64,000 nucleotides of DNA from UBA4744 sp963707435 (GCA_963707435.1 CAVPPF010000005.1:124001-188000), one strand, 5' to 3'; counted from the first letter of the stretch, positions 8,431 to 21,879 are shown. Numbers and translations: made by a program. The notes: generated by a model from the sequence alone, not told the origin.

Positions 8431-9365
8431 ACGAGCTGGGTTCACTCATTGCTGCGGCAGCTCCTCTCGTGTTCGCAGTTGTCGGCGAGACCATCACCGA
8501 AAAAGCCGGCATCATCAACCTGTCCTTGGAAGGCAGCCTGATGCTGGCTGCGATGACCGGCTTCGCTGTATCGTTCGAAACCAACAGCCTCCTCCTGGGA
8601 TTCCTCGCCGCTGCCATTGTTGGGATGCTGGTTGCGTTGCTCGTCGCTTTCTCCAGCATTTCCCTCAAGCTCAACCAGGTCGCCGTTGGATTTGTGCTGT
8701 TCCAGTTGTGCACTGACCTGAGCACGTTCCTTGGTCAGGCTTACGTTCGAATCCCGGGACCTTCGGTGCAAGCCCTCCCCATTCCACTGCTCGAAGATAT
8801 CCCAATATTGGGCCCGCTGGTATTCGATCAAAACCTGGTTGTGTATGCCAGTTTCGTCGTAGTTATCGCGGCCTACTACTTCATGTTCCGCACACGGCCG
8901 GGCCTCGAGCTACAGGGCGTAGGTGAGCGGCCCGAAGCCGCACACGCCCGAGGCATTCCCGTCAATCGTCTCCGCTATCTGTATACGGCAATCGGAGGAT
9001 CCCTGATTGGTGTGGCCGGAGCTTCTTACTCACTAGCCGTCAAGCTCGGTTGGTCTTTTCAACACACGAGAAACCTCGGCTGGATTGCACTTGCCATCGT
9101 TATTTTCGGAGGGTGGCAACCCATCCGAGCGGCGGCCGGGGCCTATCTCTTTGCAGGACTGCTAACCCTGGCTCAACTGCTCCAGGAGTCCTTGCCGGGG
9201 ATCGCCCAAATCCTTCCCACCATTCCGTTCCCGCTCATGATCTTCACTCTCGTCATTGTGTACAGCGATTGGCTGCGGAATTTGACCGACAGGTTCCCAG
9301 CCCTACGAACAGTATTTGCAAGCGAACCCCCCACCGCCATCGGCACAGTGTTCGAGGCGGACTGA
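8427..9365 (+). CDS. ABC transporter permease, nucleoside type (system 1, second)
   Basis: The shorter permease of the nucleoside-type pair (312 residues, NupQ/YufQ-like). Motifs include GETITEKAGIINLSLEG near the N-terminus and GLELQGVGERPEAAHARGI in the cytoplasmic loop. The start is GTG 8427, overlapping the stop of the previous permease, with GCAAGGAGG about 8 bases upstream. The stop codon lies at the edge of a short heptamer array. It is the last gene of system 1, and the second transporter operon converges on it 29 bases further on. Confidence 0.9.
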   Translation: MNELGSLIAAAAPLVFAVVGETITEKAGIINLSLEGSLMLAAMTGFAVSFETNSLLLGFLAAAIVGMLVALLVAFSSISLKLNQVAVGFVLFQLCTDLSTFLGQAYVRIPGPSVQALPIPLLEDIPILGPLVFDQNLVVYASFVVVIAAYYFMFRTRPGLELQGVGERPEAAHARGIPVNRLRYLYTAIGGSLIGVAGASYSLAVKLGWSFQHTRNLGWIALAIVIFGGWQPIRAAAGAYLFAGLLTLAQLLQESLPGIAQILPTIPFPLMIFTLVIVYSDWLRNLTDRFPALRTVFASEPPTAIGTVFEAD

Positions 9366-9384
9366 GTACTCAGTACTCAGGACC
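9364..9384. repeat. Short heptamer array at convergent transporter ends
   Basis: Three 7-base units (GAGTACT, CAGTACT, CAGGACC) begin inside the stop codon of the upstream permease and fill most of the 29-base gap between two convergent operons. It belongs to the dispersed period-7 family. No separate intrinsic terminator fits in the gap. Confidence 0.7.
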
Positions 9385-9394
9385 TGGCACTTCG

Positions 9395-10336
9395 CTATCT
9401 GCTTTCCCGGTCGTAGGGAATCGCCAGTGCCGCGGGGGCCCCGAAGAGCCGGGCACGCTTGCCGCTGGTCGTGGCGATCAGAATGACGATGGTGGCGACG
9501 AAGGGGATCATCGACAGGAACTGGGCGGGTATCTCGAGTCCCAGCACCTGCAGCGTGAAACCCAGTTTGACCATGCCGCCGAACAGGTAACCGGCCAGCA
9601 AGGCCCGCCACGGGCGCCACGCAGCGATGATCACCAGCGCAATTGCGATCCAGCCCAGATTGGTTGCGTCGTCCGCCCAGGACGGGTTCAGAGCTAGGGG
9701 GATGTACGCGCCGGCCACCCCGGACAGTCCCCCACCGATCAGCACGTGGACGTAGCGGATCCGGTTGACGTTGAGCCCGGCCGAGTCGGCCGCCGCCGGG
9801 TTCTCGCCGACACTCCGCAACGACAGCCCTGCCCGGGTGTGGAAGAGGTAGTAGCTGGCTGCCGCCACGACGACCCAGGAAACGTACACCATGGCGTCGT
9901 GCCCGAAGATCAGGGGTCCGACGATGGGCAGATCGGCGAGATTGTCTCCGAACAGCTGCTTGAACTGTGCCTTGGAAGGCTCGCCGACGAGAGGAGGCGA
10001 GGTGGTCCGCCCGATGAAGTTGGCCAGGCCTCGCCCGAAGATGGCCAGCGCCAGGCCGGAGACAATCTGATTGACCCGCAGCGTCACCGACGTGAACGCA
10101 TGGATGGTGGAGAACACGGCACCGGCGACCAGACCCGCCAGCACCCCGAGCGTGAGGCTGCTCGTGGCGAACGTGGCCCAGAATCCGGAAATCGCCCCAA
10201 CCAGCATCATCCCGTTCACGCCGAGGTTGAGCACCCCCGATCTCTCGGTGAGCAGCTCACCAACGGACGCGAACACGAGCGGGGTGCCGGCCAGAATCGC
10301 CGCCTGAATGATCTGGATGATCTGAGCGTCGTTCAT
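9395..10336 (-). CDS. ABC transporter permease, nucleoside type (system 2, second)
   Basis: Inner-membrane permease, 313 residues from ATG 10336, whose start overlaps the stop of the preceding permease (ATGA). The frame is open 22 codons further upstream, but those residues are hydrophilic, read into the upstream gene and are not homologous. The motifs GELLTERSGVLNLGVNG and GLSLRSVGENPAAADSAG match the shorter NupQ-like permease. It is a paralogue of the plus-strand gene at 8427 and is the last gene of the second BMP transporter operon. Confidence 0.9.
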   Translation of the reverse strand: MNDAQIIQIIQAAILAGTPLVFASVGELLTERSGVLNLGVNGMMLVGAISGFWATFATSSLTLGVLAGLVAGAVFSTIHAFTSVTLRVNQIVSGLALAIFGRGLANFIGRTTSPPLVGEPSKAQFKQLFGDNLADLPIVGPLIFGHDAMVYVSWVVVAAASYYLFHTRAGLSLRSVGENPAAADSAGLNVNRIRYVHVLIGGGLSGVAGAYIPLALNPSWADDATNLGWIAIALVIIAAWRPWRALLAGYLFGGMVKLGFTLQVLGLEIPAQFLSMIPFVATIVILIATTSGKRARLFGAPAALAIPYDRESR

Positions 10337-11454
10337 GCCGGCTGGCCTTCCGTTGTTGTTTCGTCCACTCGCCCCATCGTGAACTGGTTGCGGAGCAGCC
10401 ACTCACCGGATACCGCAAAGATGAAGATGGCGCCCTGCAGGATGATCACCGTCGAGTCCGGTACTCCGGCGATCTGCAATGCCGACCGGGAGTTGGTGAG
10501 CGCCCCGATGAACAGCGCCACCGGTATCACGGCCGCCGCATTCAGACGGGCCAAAGCTGCAACGATGATGCCGGTGAATCCGAGGCCCAGCTGCAGCGAG
10601 CGCGGTTCCATGGCTCCGACGACCCCGTCGACCAGAACCGCGCCGGCCAGACCTGCCATCGCTCCCGAGAGCAGGAAGACCGACAGGATCTTCCTCTTCA
10701 CCCTGATGCCGCCGTACTCTGCAACCCGTGCCGAGTCGCCGGCAACCCTCACTTCGTACCCCCACCGGGTCGACTTCACCAGCCACCACACCACCAGGGC
10801 CACGATGACGGCGATGATCAGACCGATATCCAGGCGTCCCCAGATCTCCGGGAGTCTCAGGTCATCTGCCAGCGGTCTGCCCTGGGGGAACTGCGTCGCC
10901 GCCGGATCGCGCCACGGGCTGAAACTGCCGAAGATCAGGTAGTTCATGATCTCCAGCGCGATGAAGTTGAGCATCAGGGTCGTCAGGATCTCGTTCGTGC
11001 CGAGAAACACCCGCGGCACCGCCGAAAACGATGCCCACAGGGCCCCGCCGGCCGCTCCTGCCAGGAGGATGACCGGAATGCCGATCCACCCGGGGAAGCT
11101 CTCGCCGAGGGCGACGCCCGCCCCGGCCGCAACGATCGCGCCGACCAGCAGTTGACCTTCGCCGCCGATGTTCCAGATCAGCATCTTGAAAGCGATCGCG
11201 GCCGCCAGACCAACCAGAATCAGCGGGCCGGCTGCCAGGAGCGTCTCTGAGATGGCCCGGCTGCCACCGAGGGCAGAGTCGGCCATTTCTGCGTACACCT
11301 CGAAGGGAGCAAAGCCGGTGACCGCCAGGAAGACGGCACCGACGAGGAGGGCGCCGACGACGGCGATGAAGAAGACCACCAGCGAATTGAGTCCGGTGGG
11401 GTTGGGTCGCGGTGAGATCGTGAAGCGGCGGTTGCCGAGGGTGAAGCTCTTCAT
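10333..11454 (-). CDS. ABC transporter permease, nucleoside type (system 2, first)
   Basis: The longer permease of the pair (373 residues), with about nine hydrophobic segments. It shows the family motif LIWNIGGEGQLLVGAIVAA and the loop GYEVRVAGDSARVAEYGG. ATGA overlaps link it to the ATPase gene upstream and the second permease downstream, so the four genes form a tightly coupled operon. It is a paralogue of the permease at 7378. Confidence 0.9.
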   Translation of the reverse strand: MKSFTLGNRRFTISPRPNPTGLNSLVVFFIAVVGALLVGAVFLAVTGFAPFEVYAEMADSALGGSRAISETLLAAGPLILVGLAAAIAFKMLIWNIGGEGQLLVGAIVAAGAGVALGESFPGWIGIPVILLAGAAGGALWASFSAVPRVFLGTNEILTTLMLNFIALEIMNYLIFGSFSPWRDPAATQFPQGRPLADDLRLPEIWGRLDIGLIIAVIVALVVWWLVKSTRWGYEVRVAGDSARVAEYGGIRVKRKILSVFLLSGAMAGLAGAVLVDGVVGAMEPRSLQLGLGFTGIIVAALARLNAAAVIPVALFIGALTNSRSALQIAGVPDSTVIILQGAIFIFAVSGEWLLRNQFTMGRVDETTTEGQPA

Positions 11455-13049
11455 GCGGTGTTCTCCGATACGGTGCCACCCATCATCAACCCGATCTGCT
11501 CGACCTCGGCCTCATCACCGGACACTTCGCCGACGACGCGGCCGTCGAACATCACCAGGATCCGGTCGGACAGGGCCATCACCTCGTCGAGATCTTCCGA
11601 GATCATCAAGACCCCCACCCCGGCGTCGCGCTGGGCGAGCAACAGGTTCCGCACAGCTTCGGTGGCACCAACGTCGAGCCCACGGGTCGGAGAGCGAACG
11701 ATCAACACCTTGGGATTTCGCGCCACTTCACGAGCGACGAGTGCCTTCTGGAGGTTGCCGCCCGAGAGCAAGCGAATGGGCAAGCCCTCCCGGACGCCAC
11801 GAATGTCGAACCGCTTGATCAGGTCTTGGGCGTGGTCGCTGAAGGCCTGGGTCGACAGAATCGGCCCCTTGGAGAAAGGCGCATACCGGTAGTCCTTCAG
11901 CGCGCTGTTCTCCTCGATGGTCAGTCCGGGGGCAAGGCCGCGGCCCAGACGGTCTCCCGGAACGTAGCTCAAACCGCTGCCGATGCGCTCCAGGACCCCG
12001 ACCACCATGGGGACTCCCCCGATTTCGACCGATCCTTTTCTGATGACTCGCAGCCCGGCGAGGGCCTCGGCCAGTTCCCGCTGACCGTTCCCCGAAACAC
12101 CCGCAATTCCGACGATTTCTCCTGCCCGGACCTCGAAACTGACGTCGGACACCGCTTCGTCGGTCCGATCGCCCGCTACGGACAATCCGGCGGCTTGCAG
12201 CACCACACCGCCCGGCTGCGACGCCGAGTGCCGTTTCGGGAGTTCCAGATCCCGGCCGACCATCATCCGGGCCAGGCCCTTCTGATCGGTATCGGCGGTG
12301 TTGACGGTCCCGACGCTCTTGCCATCCCGCAGGACCGTTACCCGGTCGCTCACCGCCTGAATCTCGTTCAGCTTGTGGGAAACGATGATGATCGACTTGC
12401 CTTCGGACGCCAGAAGACGGACGGTGTCGAAGAGAGCGTCGGATTCCTGGGGGGTCAGCACTGCGGTCGGCTCATCGAGGATGAGGATCCGCGCCCGCCG
12501 GTACAGCATCTTGAGGATCTCGACCCGCTGCTGCTCTCCAACACCTAGCTGCCAGATGCGGGCGAAAGGATCCACCGGCAGGTTGTAGCGCTGAGCCAGC
12601 TCGGCCGCCTGGGTCTCGATCTCCCGTTTGGAAAGCACAAAGCCTTGTTCGGGATGTCCGAGGGCCAGGTTCTCGGCCACCGTCAGGTTCTCGACCAGCC
12701 GGAAATGCTGGTAGACCATCCCGACGCCCGCCGCCAGCGCATCGCTGGGCGACCGGAACGAGACCGGCTCGCCGTCGAGAATCAGTTCACCTGCGTCGGG
12801 GTGGTAGAGCCCGGCAAATACCGAGCAAAGTGTCGATTTCCCGGCTCCGTTTTCACCCAGGAGGGCGTGGACCTCGCCCCATCGCAGTTCGAAGTCGACC
12901 GCCTCATTGGCCTTGACCCCGTAGAACTCTTTGTCGATCCGGCGCGCTTCGAGAGCGAGCCGCGCGGCTGGAGGAGGCGGGGCGTCCGGCCGGACGTCCC
13001 GCTCCTCGCCGTTCCGATCGTGGGTACTAGCCGCCAGTTGGGCTTCCAA
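11451..13049 (-). CDS. ABC transporter ATPase, nucleoside type (system 2)
   Basis: A 532-residue double ATPase of the YufO/NupO family. Domain 1 has Walker A GENGAGKST, Q-loop MVYQHF, signature LGVGEQQR and Walker B ILILDEPT. Domain 2 has a degenerate Walker A (GVSGNGQRE), an LSGGNLQK signature and Walker B VLIVRSPTRGLD lacking the catalytic Glu. The chosen ATG overlaps the end of the binding-protein gene by 23 bases. The first ~28 residues are Pro/Ala-rich and non-conserved, so the true start could lie slightly further in, but no other in-frame ATG or GTG is available. It couples to the permease by ATGA. Confidence 0.9.
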   Translation of the reverse strand: MEAQLAASTHDRNGEERDVRPDAPPPPAARLALEARRIDKEFYGVKANEAVDFELRWGEVHALLGENGAGKSTLCSVFAGLYHPDAGELILDGEPVSFRSPSDALAAGVGMVYQHFRLVENLTVAENLALGHPEQGFVLSKREIETQAAELAQRYNLPVDPFARIWQLGVGEQQRVEILKMLYRRARILILDEPTAVLTPQESDALFDTVRLLASEGKSIIIVSHKLNEIQAVSDRVTVLRDGKSVGTVNTADTDQKGLARMMVGRDLELPKRHSASQPGGVVLQAAGLSVAGDRTDEAVSDVSFEVRAGEIVGIAGVSGNGQRELAEALAGLRVIRKGSVEIGGVPMVVGVLERIGSGLSYVPGDRLGRGLAPGLTIEENSALKDYRYAPFSKGPILSTQAFSDHAQDLIKRFDIRGVREGLPIRLLSGGNLQKALVAREVARNPKVLIVRSPTRGLDVGATEAVRNLLLAQRDAGVGVLMISEDLDEVMALSDRILVMFDGRVVGEVSGDEAEVEQIGLMMGGTVSENTA

Positions 13050-14160
13050 TCACGTTGTCGACCAGATAGTCCATTCCCAGGAGCTCGCCGAGCGGGGCAA
13101 CGACACCTGCGGCATATCGCTCGGTGCCGTCCTGATCAACGATCGGACCTTCGAATACCTCAAAGGAACCGTCGATGATCTGTGCTTTCCGTTCCAGGAT
13201 CGAATCCTGGAACTCCTGTGACACCGATGCGCCGAAGGGGGCAATGTCCACCATCCCGCCGGCCATGTCGCCGTAGAACTGCTCGGACACCCACGTGCCG
13301 TTACGTACCTGCTCGGCCGTGGCCACGTAGAAGGGTCCCCAGTTCCAGACCGGTGCGGTCAACCAGGCCTCCGGGGCAAACCGTTCGCCATCGGAGTTGT
13401 AGCCGACCCATTTCGCACCGACGGCCTCAGCCGCCTGACCGGTAGCAGGGGTGTCCTGGTGCATAGCCAGAACATCGGCGCCTGCATCGAGCAGTGCTTC
13501 AGCGGCTTGCCGCTCGAGGTTGGGATCGAGCCAGGTATTCGACCAGACAACCTGCACCTTGGCATCGGGATTGACTTCCTTCACACCGAGCGCAAAGGCG
13601 TTGATGCCGCGCAGCACCTCGGGGATCGGGAAAGCTGCAACGTAGCCGACCAGATTGGACTCGGTCACGTCACCGGCCGCCATCCCGGTCAGGTACCTGC
13701 CCTCTTCTGCGGCACCGAAGTAGGTTCCCATGTTGGTCGAGGTCTTGTAGCCGGTGGCATGCATGAAGACGGTGTCCGGGTACTTCTCTGCTGCGGCCAG
13801 CATCGGATCCATGTATCCGAACGAGGTACCGAATATCAGATCGAACCCGTCTTCAGCGAGTTCTTCGAACACCCGCTGGGATTCGGATCCCTCCGGGATG
13901 CTCTCCAGGAACTTGGTCTCGACGTTGGGGACCTCGGCTTCGAGCTGGAGCCTGCCTTGATCGTGCGCCCAGGTCCACCCGGCATCACCAACCGGGCCGA
14001 CGTAGACGAAAGCAACCCGCAACGGCTCCCCTTCGGCAGCCGTGGTGCCGGTGTCACCGCCGGCCGTGGTTGTGGTGCCATCGGCGTCCCCGTCTCCGCA
14101 AGCCGCTGCCACCAACATCAGGGCCAGCACGATGGCCAGCCATGCCCGTTTCCGTGTCAT
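13027..14160 (-). CDS. BMP-family nucleoside-binding lipoprotein (system 2)
   Basis: Second BMP/PnrA-type binding lipoprotein, 377 residues. ATG 14160 is preferred over ATG 14163 because the Shine-Dalgarno AAGAGGAG (14166-14173) then has a 5-base spacer. The lipobox VAAAC places the lipidated Cys at residue 21. A short Thr-rich linker follows, then the binding domain beginning LRVAFVYVGPVGDAGWTWAHDQG, where the aromatic ligand-stacking positions of the family are expected. It is the first gene of the second transporter operon. It is only distantly similar to the system 1 protein, so the two may have different ligands. Confidence 0.9.
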   Translation of the reverse strand: MTRKRAWLAIVLALMLVAAACGDGDADGTTTTAGGDTGTTAAEGEPLRVAFVYVGPVGDAGWTWAHDQGRLQLEAEVPNVETKFLESIPEGSESQRVFEELAEDGFDLIFGTSFGYMDPMLAAAEKYPDTVFMHATGYKTSTNMGTYFGAAEEGRYLTGMAAGDVTESNLVGYVAAFPIPEVLRGINAFALGVKEVNPDAKVQVVWSNTWLDPNLERQAAEALLDAGADVLAMHQDTPATGQAAEAVGAKWVGYNSDGERFAPEAWLTAPVWNWGPFYVATAEQVRNGTWVSEQFYGDMAGGMVDIAPFGASVSQEFQDSILERKAQIIDGSFEVFEGPIVDQDGTERYAAGVVAPLGELLGMDYLVDNVIGSPTGG

Positions 14161-14188
14161 CATCGCTCCTCTTGTCAAGCTACCAATG

Positions 14189-14207
14189 CTGCAATAAACA
14201 TTTGCAG
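14189..14207 (-). promoter_or_regulatory. Inverted repeat upstream of second BMP operon
   Basis: CTGCAA (14189-14194) and TTGCAG (14202-14207) are separated by 7 AT-rich bases, about 30 bases upstream of the binding-protein start. The symmetry and position suit a repressor operator, but no regulator gene is adjacent and no convincing -35/-10 pair was found. Confidence 0.35.
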
Positions 14208-14275
14208 GTGATCCAGCATCATACGTAGGGTCGAAGGCCCTTTGCCATAAGGTCGACCGGGTGAACTATAGGGGA

Positions 14276-14316
14276 AACGAAGCGAGCCCCGGACATCGGT
14301 CCGGGGCTCCTTCGTT
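14276..14316 (-). terminator. Strong hairpin after rpoC
   Basis: An 11-bp perfect stem (14284-14294 with 14299-14309) and a 4-base loop continue after a one-base bulge into further pairing (14276-14281 with 14311-14316). It lies 16 bases beyond the rpoC stop, between the rpoBC operon and the second transporter operon. The T-run after it on the minus strand is short (TTT). It probably terminates the rplJL-rpoBC transcript. Confidence 0.75.
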
Positions 14317-14331
14317 CTCGATACTCAGTTG

Positions 14332-18270
<3,939 letters not shown>

Positions 18271-18311
18271 GGCGCTCCTTCCAGGTGGTTGGGCCGTTGT
18301 CTATTTGTGGT

Positions 18312-21300
18312 TTATGCGTCGATTTCTGATTCGCGGCGTTCCGGACGCGAGAGGTCGATTCCGAGGGATTCCGCAGTGCGGAACACGTCTTCATCGAGCT
18401 CACGCAGTTCGATTTCCTCACCAGCCGAGAGCATCTCGACGTTGAGGCAAAGGCTCTGCATTTCCTTGACCAGCACCTTGAACGATTCCGGGATACCCGG
18501 TTCGGGGATGTTCTCGCCCTTGACGATGGCCTCGTAGACCTTCACCCGGCCGGCCACGTCGTCGGACTTGATGGTCAGGAGCTCCTGGAGGGCATAGGCG
18601 GCGCCGTACGCCTCGAGCGCCCAGACTTCCATCTCTCCGAAACGCTGGCCGCCGAACTGGGCCTTTCCGCCGAGCGGCTGCTGCGTGATCATCGAGTACG
18701 GGCCGGTGGAACGAGCATGGATCTTGTCGTCCACCAGGTGGACCAGCTTCAGGATGTAGATCTGCCCGACCGTGATCCGTGAGTCGAACCGGAAGCCGTT
18801 GCGTCCGTCGTACAAATAGGCTTTGCCCGTCCCGTCGACCAGTTGCTGACCGTCCCGGTTGGGGAGGCTGTTGGCGAGGACGTCGGCGATTTCCGTCTCA
18901 CGAGCACCGTCGAAGACGGGCGTCGCCACCCGCGTCCAGGGTTTCGCTCCGACGGCTGCCGGGCTGTCGGACTTGAAAGGAGCCCATCCCTGGCCGGCCG
19001 CCCAGCCCAGGTGGGTTTCGAGCACCTGACCGAGGTTCATGCGTGACGGCACGCCCAGCGGGGAGAGGATGATGTCGACCGGTGTCCCATCCTCCATGAA
19101 GGGCATGTCCTCCTCGGGGAGGATCTTGGCGATGACACCCTTGTTGCCGTGCCGTCCGGCCAGCTTGTCACCCTCGGAGATCTTCCGCTGCTGAGCCACA
19201 TGAACCCGCACGAGTTCGTTGACTCCCGGCTTGAGGTCGTATCCCTCCGCACGCCGCAGCACCTTCACGTCGGTGACCTTGCCGGCCTCGCCGTGGGGAA
19301 CCTTGAGCGACGTATCGCGGACTTCCCGGGCTTTCTCACCGAAGATGGCGCGCAGCAGTCGTTCTTCCGGGGTGAGCTCGGTTTCACCCTTCGGGGTCAC
19401 CTTGCCGACCAGATAGTCACCCGGCCCAACTTCCGCCCCGATACGAATGATGCCGTTCTCGTCGAGATCGTGGAGCACTTCCTCGGCAACGTTCGGGATG
19501 TCGCGGGTGATCTCTTCCGCCCCGAGCTTGGTGTCCCGTGCCTCGATCTCGTGCTCTTCGATATGGATGGACGTCAACACGTCGTCTTTGACGAGACGCT
19601 CGGAGATGATGATGGCGTCTTCGTAGTTGTGTCCTTCCCAGGGCATGAATGCAACCAGCAGGTTGCGTCCCAGGGCCAGTTCGCCCTCATCGGTGCTGTG
19701 CCCGTCGGCGAGGACGTCGCCGACCTTGACCTTGTCGCCGACCCGAACCAGTGCCTTCTGGTTCATGCACGTTCCCTGGTTGGAGCGGATGAACTTCAGC
19801 ACCGGGAAGGTGTGTTTGGCGTTGGTGCCCGTCTCCTTGACGACGATGCTGGTGCCGTCGACGTCGACCACTTCACCGGCGACCGTGCTGATGACCATGT
19901 CACCGGAGTCCTTGGCGGCCCGTGCTTCCACACCGGTTCCGACGAGCGGAGCTTCGGCGCGGAGGAGCGGAACGGCCTGGCGCTGCATGTTGGAACCCAT
20001 GAGGGCCCGGTTGGCATCGTCGTGTTCGAGGAACGGAATGAGCGCGGTGGCGACCGAGACGATCTGCTTCGGCGACACGTCCATGTAGTCGACTTCCTTC
20101 GGCGGCACCTGATCGATCTCGCCGCCGCCGCCGGCCTTGCGCACCAGGACCCGGTCGTTGAGGAACGCCCCGTTCTCCTTCAGCGGCGCATTGGCCTGGG
20201 CAATCACGAATCGCTCTTCCTCGCTGGCGGTCAGGAAGTCGATCTTGGTCGTGACCGTCCCGTTCTCGACCTTGCGATAGGGCGTCTCGATGAATCCGTA
20301 CCGGTTGACCCGGGCGAACGTCGCGAGCGAACCGATGAGACCGATGTTGGGTCCCTCAGGGGTTTCGATCGGACACATGCGTCCGTAGTGGGAAGGATGA
20401 ACGTCCCGTACCTCGAATCCGGCCCGTTCCCGCGAGAGACCGCCGGGACCGAGCGCCGAGAGACGGCGCCGGTGAGTCAGCCCGGCCAGCGGGTTGGGCT
20501 GATCCATGAACTGGCTCAGCTGGCTGGAACCGAAGAACTCGTTGATGGCGGACACAACCGGGCGAATGTTGATGAGGCTCTGGGGAGTGATCGACTCGGG
20601 ATCTTGCGTCGTCATCCGCTCCCGCACGACCCGCTCGAGACGGGTGAGACCCACCCGCACCTGATTCTGGATCAATTCGCCCACCGTCCGGATACGCCGG
20701 TTGCCGAAGTGATCGATGTCGTCGGTCTGGACGGGCACCTCGGTACCTGCGGACGTGAGGAACGTTTTCGCGCCGGCGTGCAGATGCACGAGGTAGCGAA
20801 TCGAATCCAGGATGTCGTCGTCGGTGAGGAGACCCTGGGCTTCTGCGTCGAACTCGTCGGGAATCGGCCATCCAAACTTCTGGTTCATCTTGTAGCGACC
20901 AACCCGCGTCAGGTCGTACCGCTTCGGGTTCTTGAACAGCGTTTGAATGAGGCCGCGCGCCGACTCGACCGTGGTCGGCTCACCGGGCCGCAATTTGCGA
21001 TAGAGGTCCAGCAGGGCCTCGTCCTTGTCGGCGGCCGTGTCACGCGCCAGCGTGTTGCGGATCGATTCGGCGCCGTTGAACAACTCCAGGATCTCTTCGT
21101 CGGAATCCGCAATCCCCAGTGCGCGCAAGAAAGCGCTGACGTACTGGCGCCGCTTGCGATCGACGCGCACCCCGATGGTGTCGCGCTTGTCGGTATCGAA
21201 CTCCAGCCAGGCACCCCGGCCGGGGATCAGCTTGGTTGTGAAGATCTCACGGTCGGAGGTCTTGTCGGGGGTGCTGTCGAAGTACACGCCGGGTGAACGA

Positions 21301-21698
21301 ACCAGCTGGCTGACCACCACCCGCTCGGTGCCGTTGATGATGAACACACCGTTCTCGGTCATGATCGGGAAGTCGCCGAGGAAGACCTGCTGTTCCTTGA
21401 TCTCGCCCGTCTTGCGGTTCACGAAACGAGCAGTCACGAACAAGGGACGCGAGAAGTGAGCGTCCCGTTCCTTGCATTCCTCCAACGTCCTCGGCGGGTC
21501 ACCGAAACGATGGTCGGTCAATTCCAACGCAAGCTCGCCCGTGAAATCCTCGATGGGCGATATGCCCACGAAGATCTCTTTGAGACCTTCTTCTATGAAC
21601 CATTGGAACGATTCATATTGAACCGCCAGCAGGTCGGGGAGGGGAAGTACTTCGGGGATCTTGCCAAAAGAGAAGCGGTCAGCGACGCGCGAAGTCAA
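18312..21698 (-). CDS. rpoB: DNA-directed RNA polymerase subunit beta
   Basis: Beta subunit of RNA polymerase, 1128 residues, close to other actinobacterial proteins. The rifampicin region reads GSSQLSQFMDQPNPLAGLTH. The Asp, His and Ser positions most often linked to resistance are unchanged. The Asn after MDQ in E. coli and mycobacteria (E. coli 518) is Pro401, which is probably natural variation. Downstream, GRMCPIETPEGPNIGLIGS and the C-terminal GGKAQFGGQRFGEMEVWALE are intact. The gene has its own likely promoter in the rplL-rpoB gap as well as read-through from rplJL. Confidence 0.99.
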   Translation of the reverse strand: MTSRVADRFSFGKIPEVLPLPDLLAVQYESFQWFIEEGLKEIFVGISPIEDFTGELALELTDHRFGDPPRTLEECKERDAHFSRPLFVTARFVNRKTGEIKEQQVFLGDFPIMTENGVFIINGTERVVVSQLVRSPGVYFDSTPDKTSDREIFTTKLIPGRGAWLEFDTDKRDTIGVRVDRKRRQYVSAFLRALGIADSDEEILELFNGAESIRNTLARDTAADKDEALLDLYRKLRPGEPTTVESARGLIQTLFKNPKRYDLTRVGRYKMNQKFGWPIPDEFDAEAQGLLTDDDILDSIRYLVHLHAGAKTFLTSAGTEVPVQTDDIDHFGNRRIRTVGELIQNQVRVGLTRLERVVRERMTTQDPESITPQSLINIRPVVSAINEFFGSSQLSQFMDQPNPLAGLTHRRRLSALGPGGLSRERAGFEVRDVHPSHYGRMCPIETPEGPNIGLIGSLATFARVNRYGFIETPYRKVENGTVTTKIDFLTASEEERFVIAQANAPLKENGAFLNDRVLVRKAGGGGEIDQVPPKEVDYMDVSPKQIVSVATALIPFLEHDDANRALMGSNMQRQAVPLLRAEAPLVGTGVEARAAKDSGDMVISTVAGEVVDVDGTSIVVKETGTNAKHTFPVLKFIRSNQGTCMNQKALVRVGDKVKVGDVLADGHSTDEGELALGRNLLVAFMPWEGHNYEDAIIISERLVKDDVLTSIHIEEHEIEARDTKLGAEEITRDIPNVAEEVLHDLDENGIIRIGAEVGPGDYLVGKVTPKGETELTPEERLLRAIFGEKAREVRDTSLKVPHGEAGKVTDVKVLRRAEGYDLKPGVNELVRVHVAQQRKISEGDKLAGRHGNKGVIAKILPEEDMPFMEDGTPVDIILSPLGVPSRMNLGQVLETHLGWAAGQGWAPFKSDSPAAVGAKPWTRVATPVFDGARETEIADVLANSLPNRDGQQLVDGTGKAYLYDGRNGFRFDSRITVGQIYILKLVHLVDDKIHARSTGPYSMITQQPLGGKAQFGGQRFGEMEVWALEAYGAAYALQELLTIKSDDVAGRVKVYEAIVKGENIPEPGIPESFKVLVKEMQSLCLNVEMLSAGEEIELRELDEDVFRTAESLGIDLSRPERRESEIDA

Positions 21699-21743
21699 GT
21701 GTTGCTCCTTGGGCCCTGGGATGGCTGCAGACGACGAAACGCC

Positions 21744-21772
21744 AGGATAGCACGCGACTACCCAGGCGGCAA
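21744..21772 (-). promoter_or_regulatory. Promoter for rpoB-rpoC
   Basis: On the minus strand, TTGCCG (21767-21772), a 17-base spacer and TATCCT (21744-21749) form a plausible sigma-70-type promoter. The start would be near 21737, about 38 bases before the rpoB ATG. Confidence 0.6.
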
Positions 21773-21879
21773 CCAGAGACTTTCATCCGCAGACGGCTGC
21801 CCATCTGCGGGGCTTGTGCTGTAGAACCTACCGCATCCGGCAGGCTCAGGTCAAGGGTTCAGCCCTGACTTAGTCCGGG

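Noticed and set aside
19149..21296. Open frame of 715 codons opposite rpoB
   Set aside because: Antisense shadow of a high-GC coding region; no ribosome-binding site and no recognisable motif, while rpoB on the other strand is certain.
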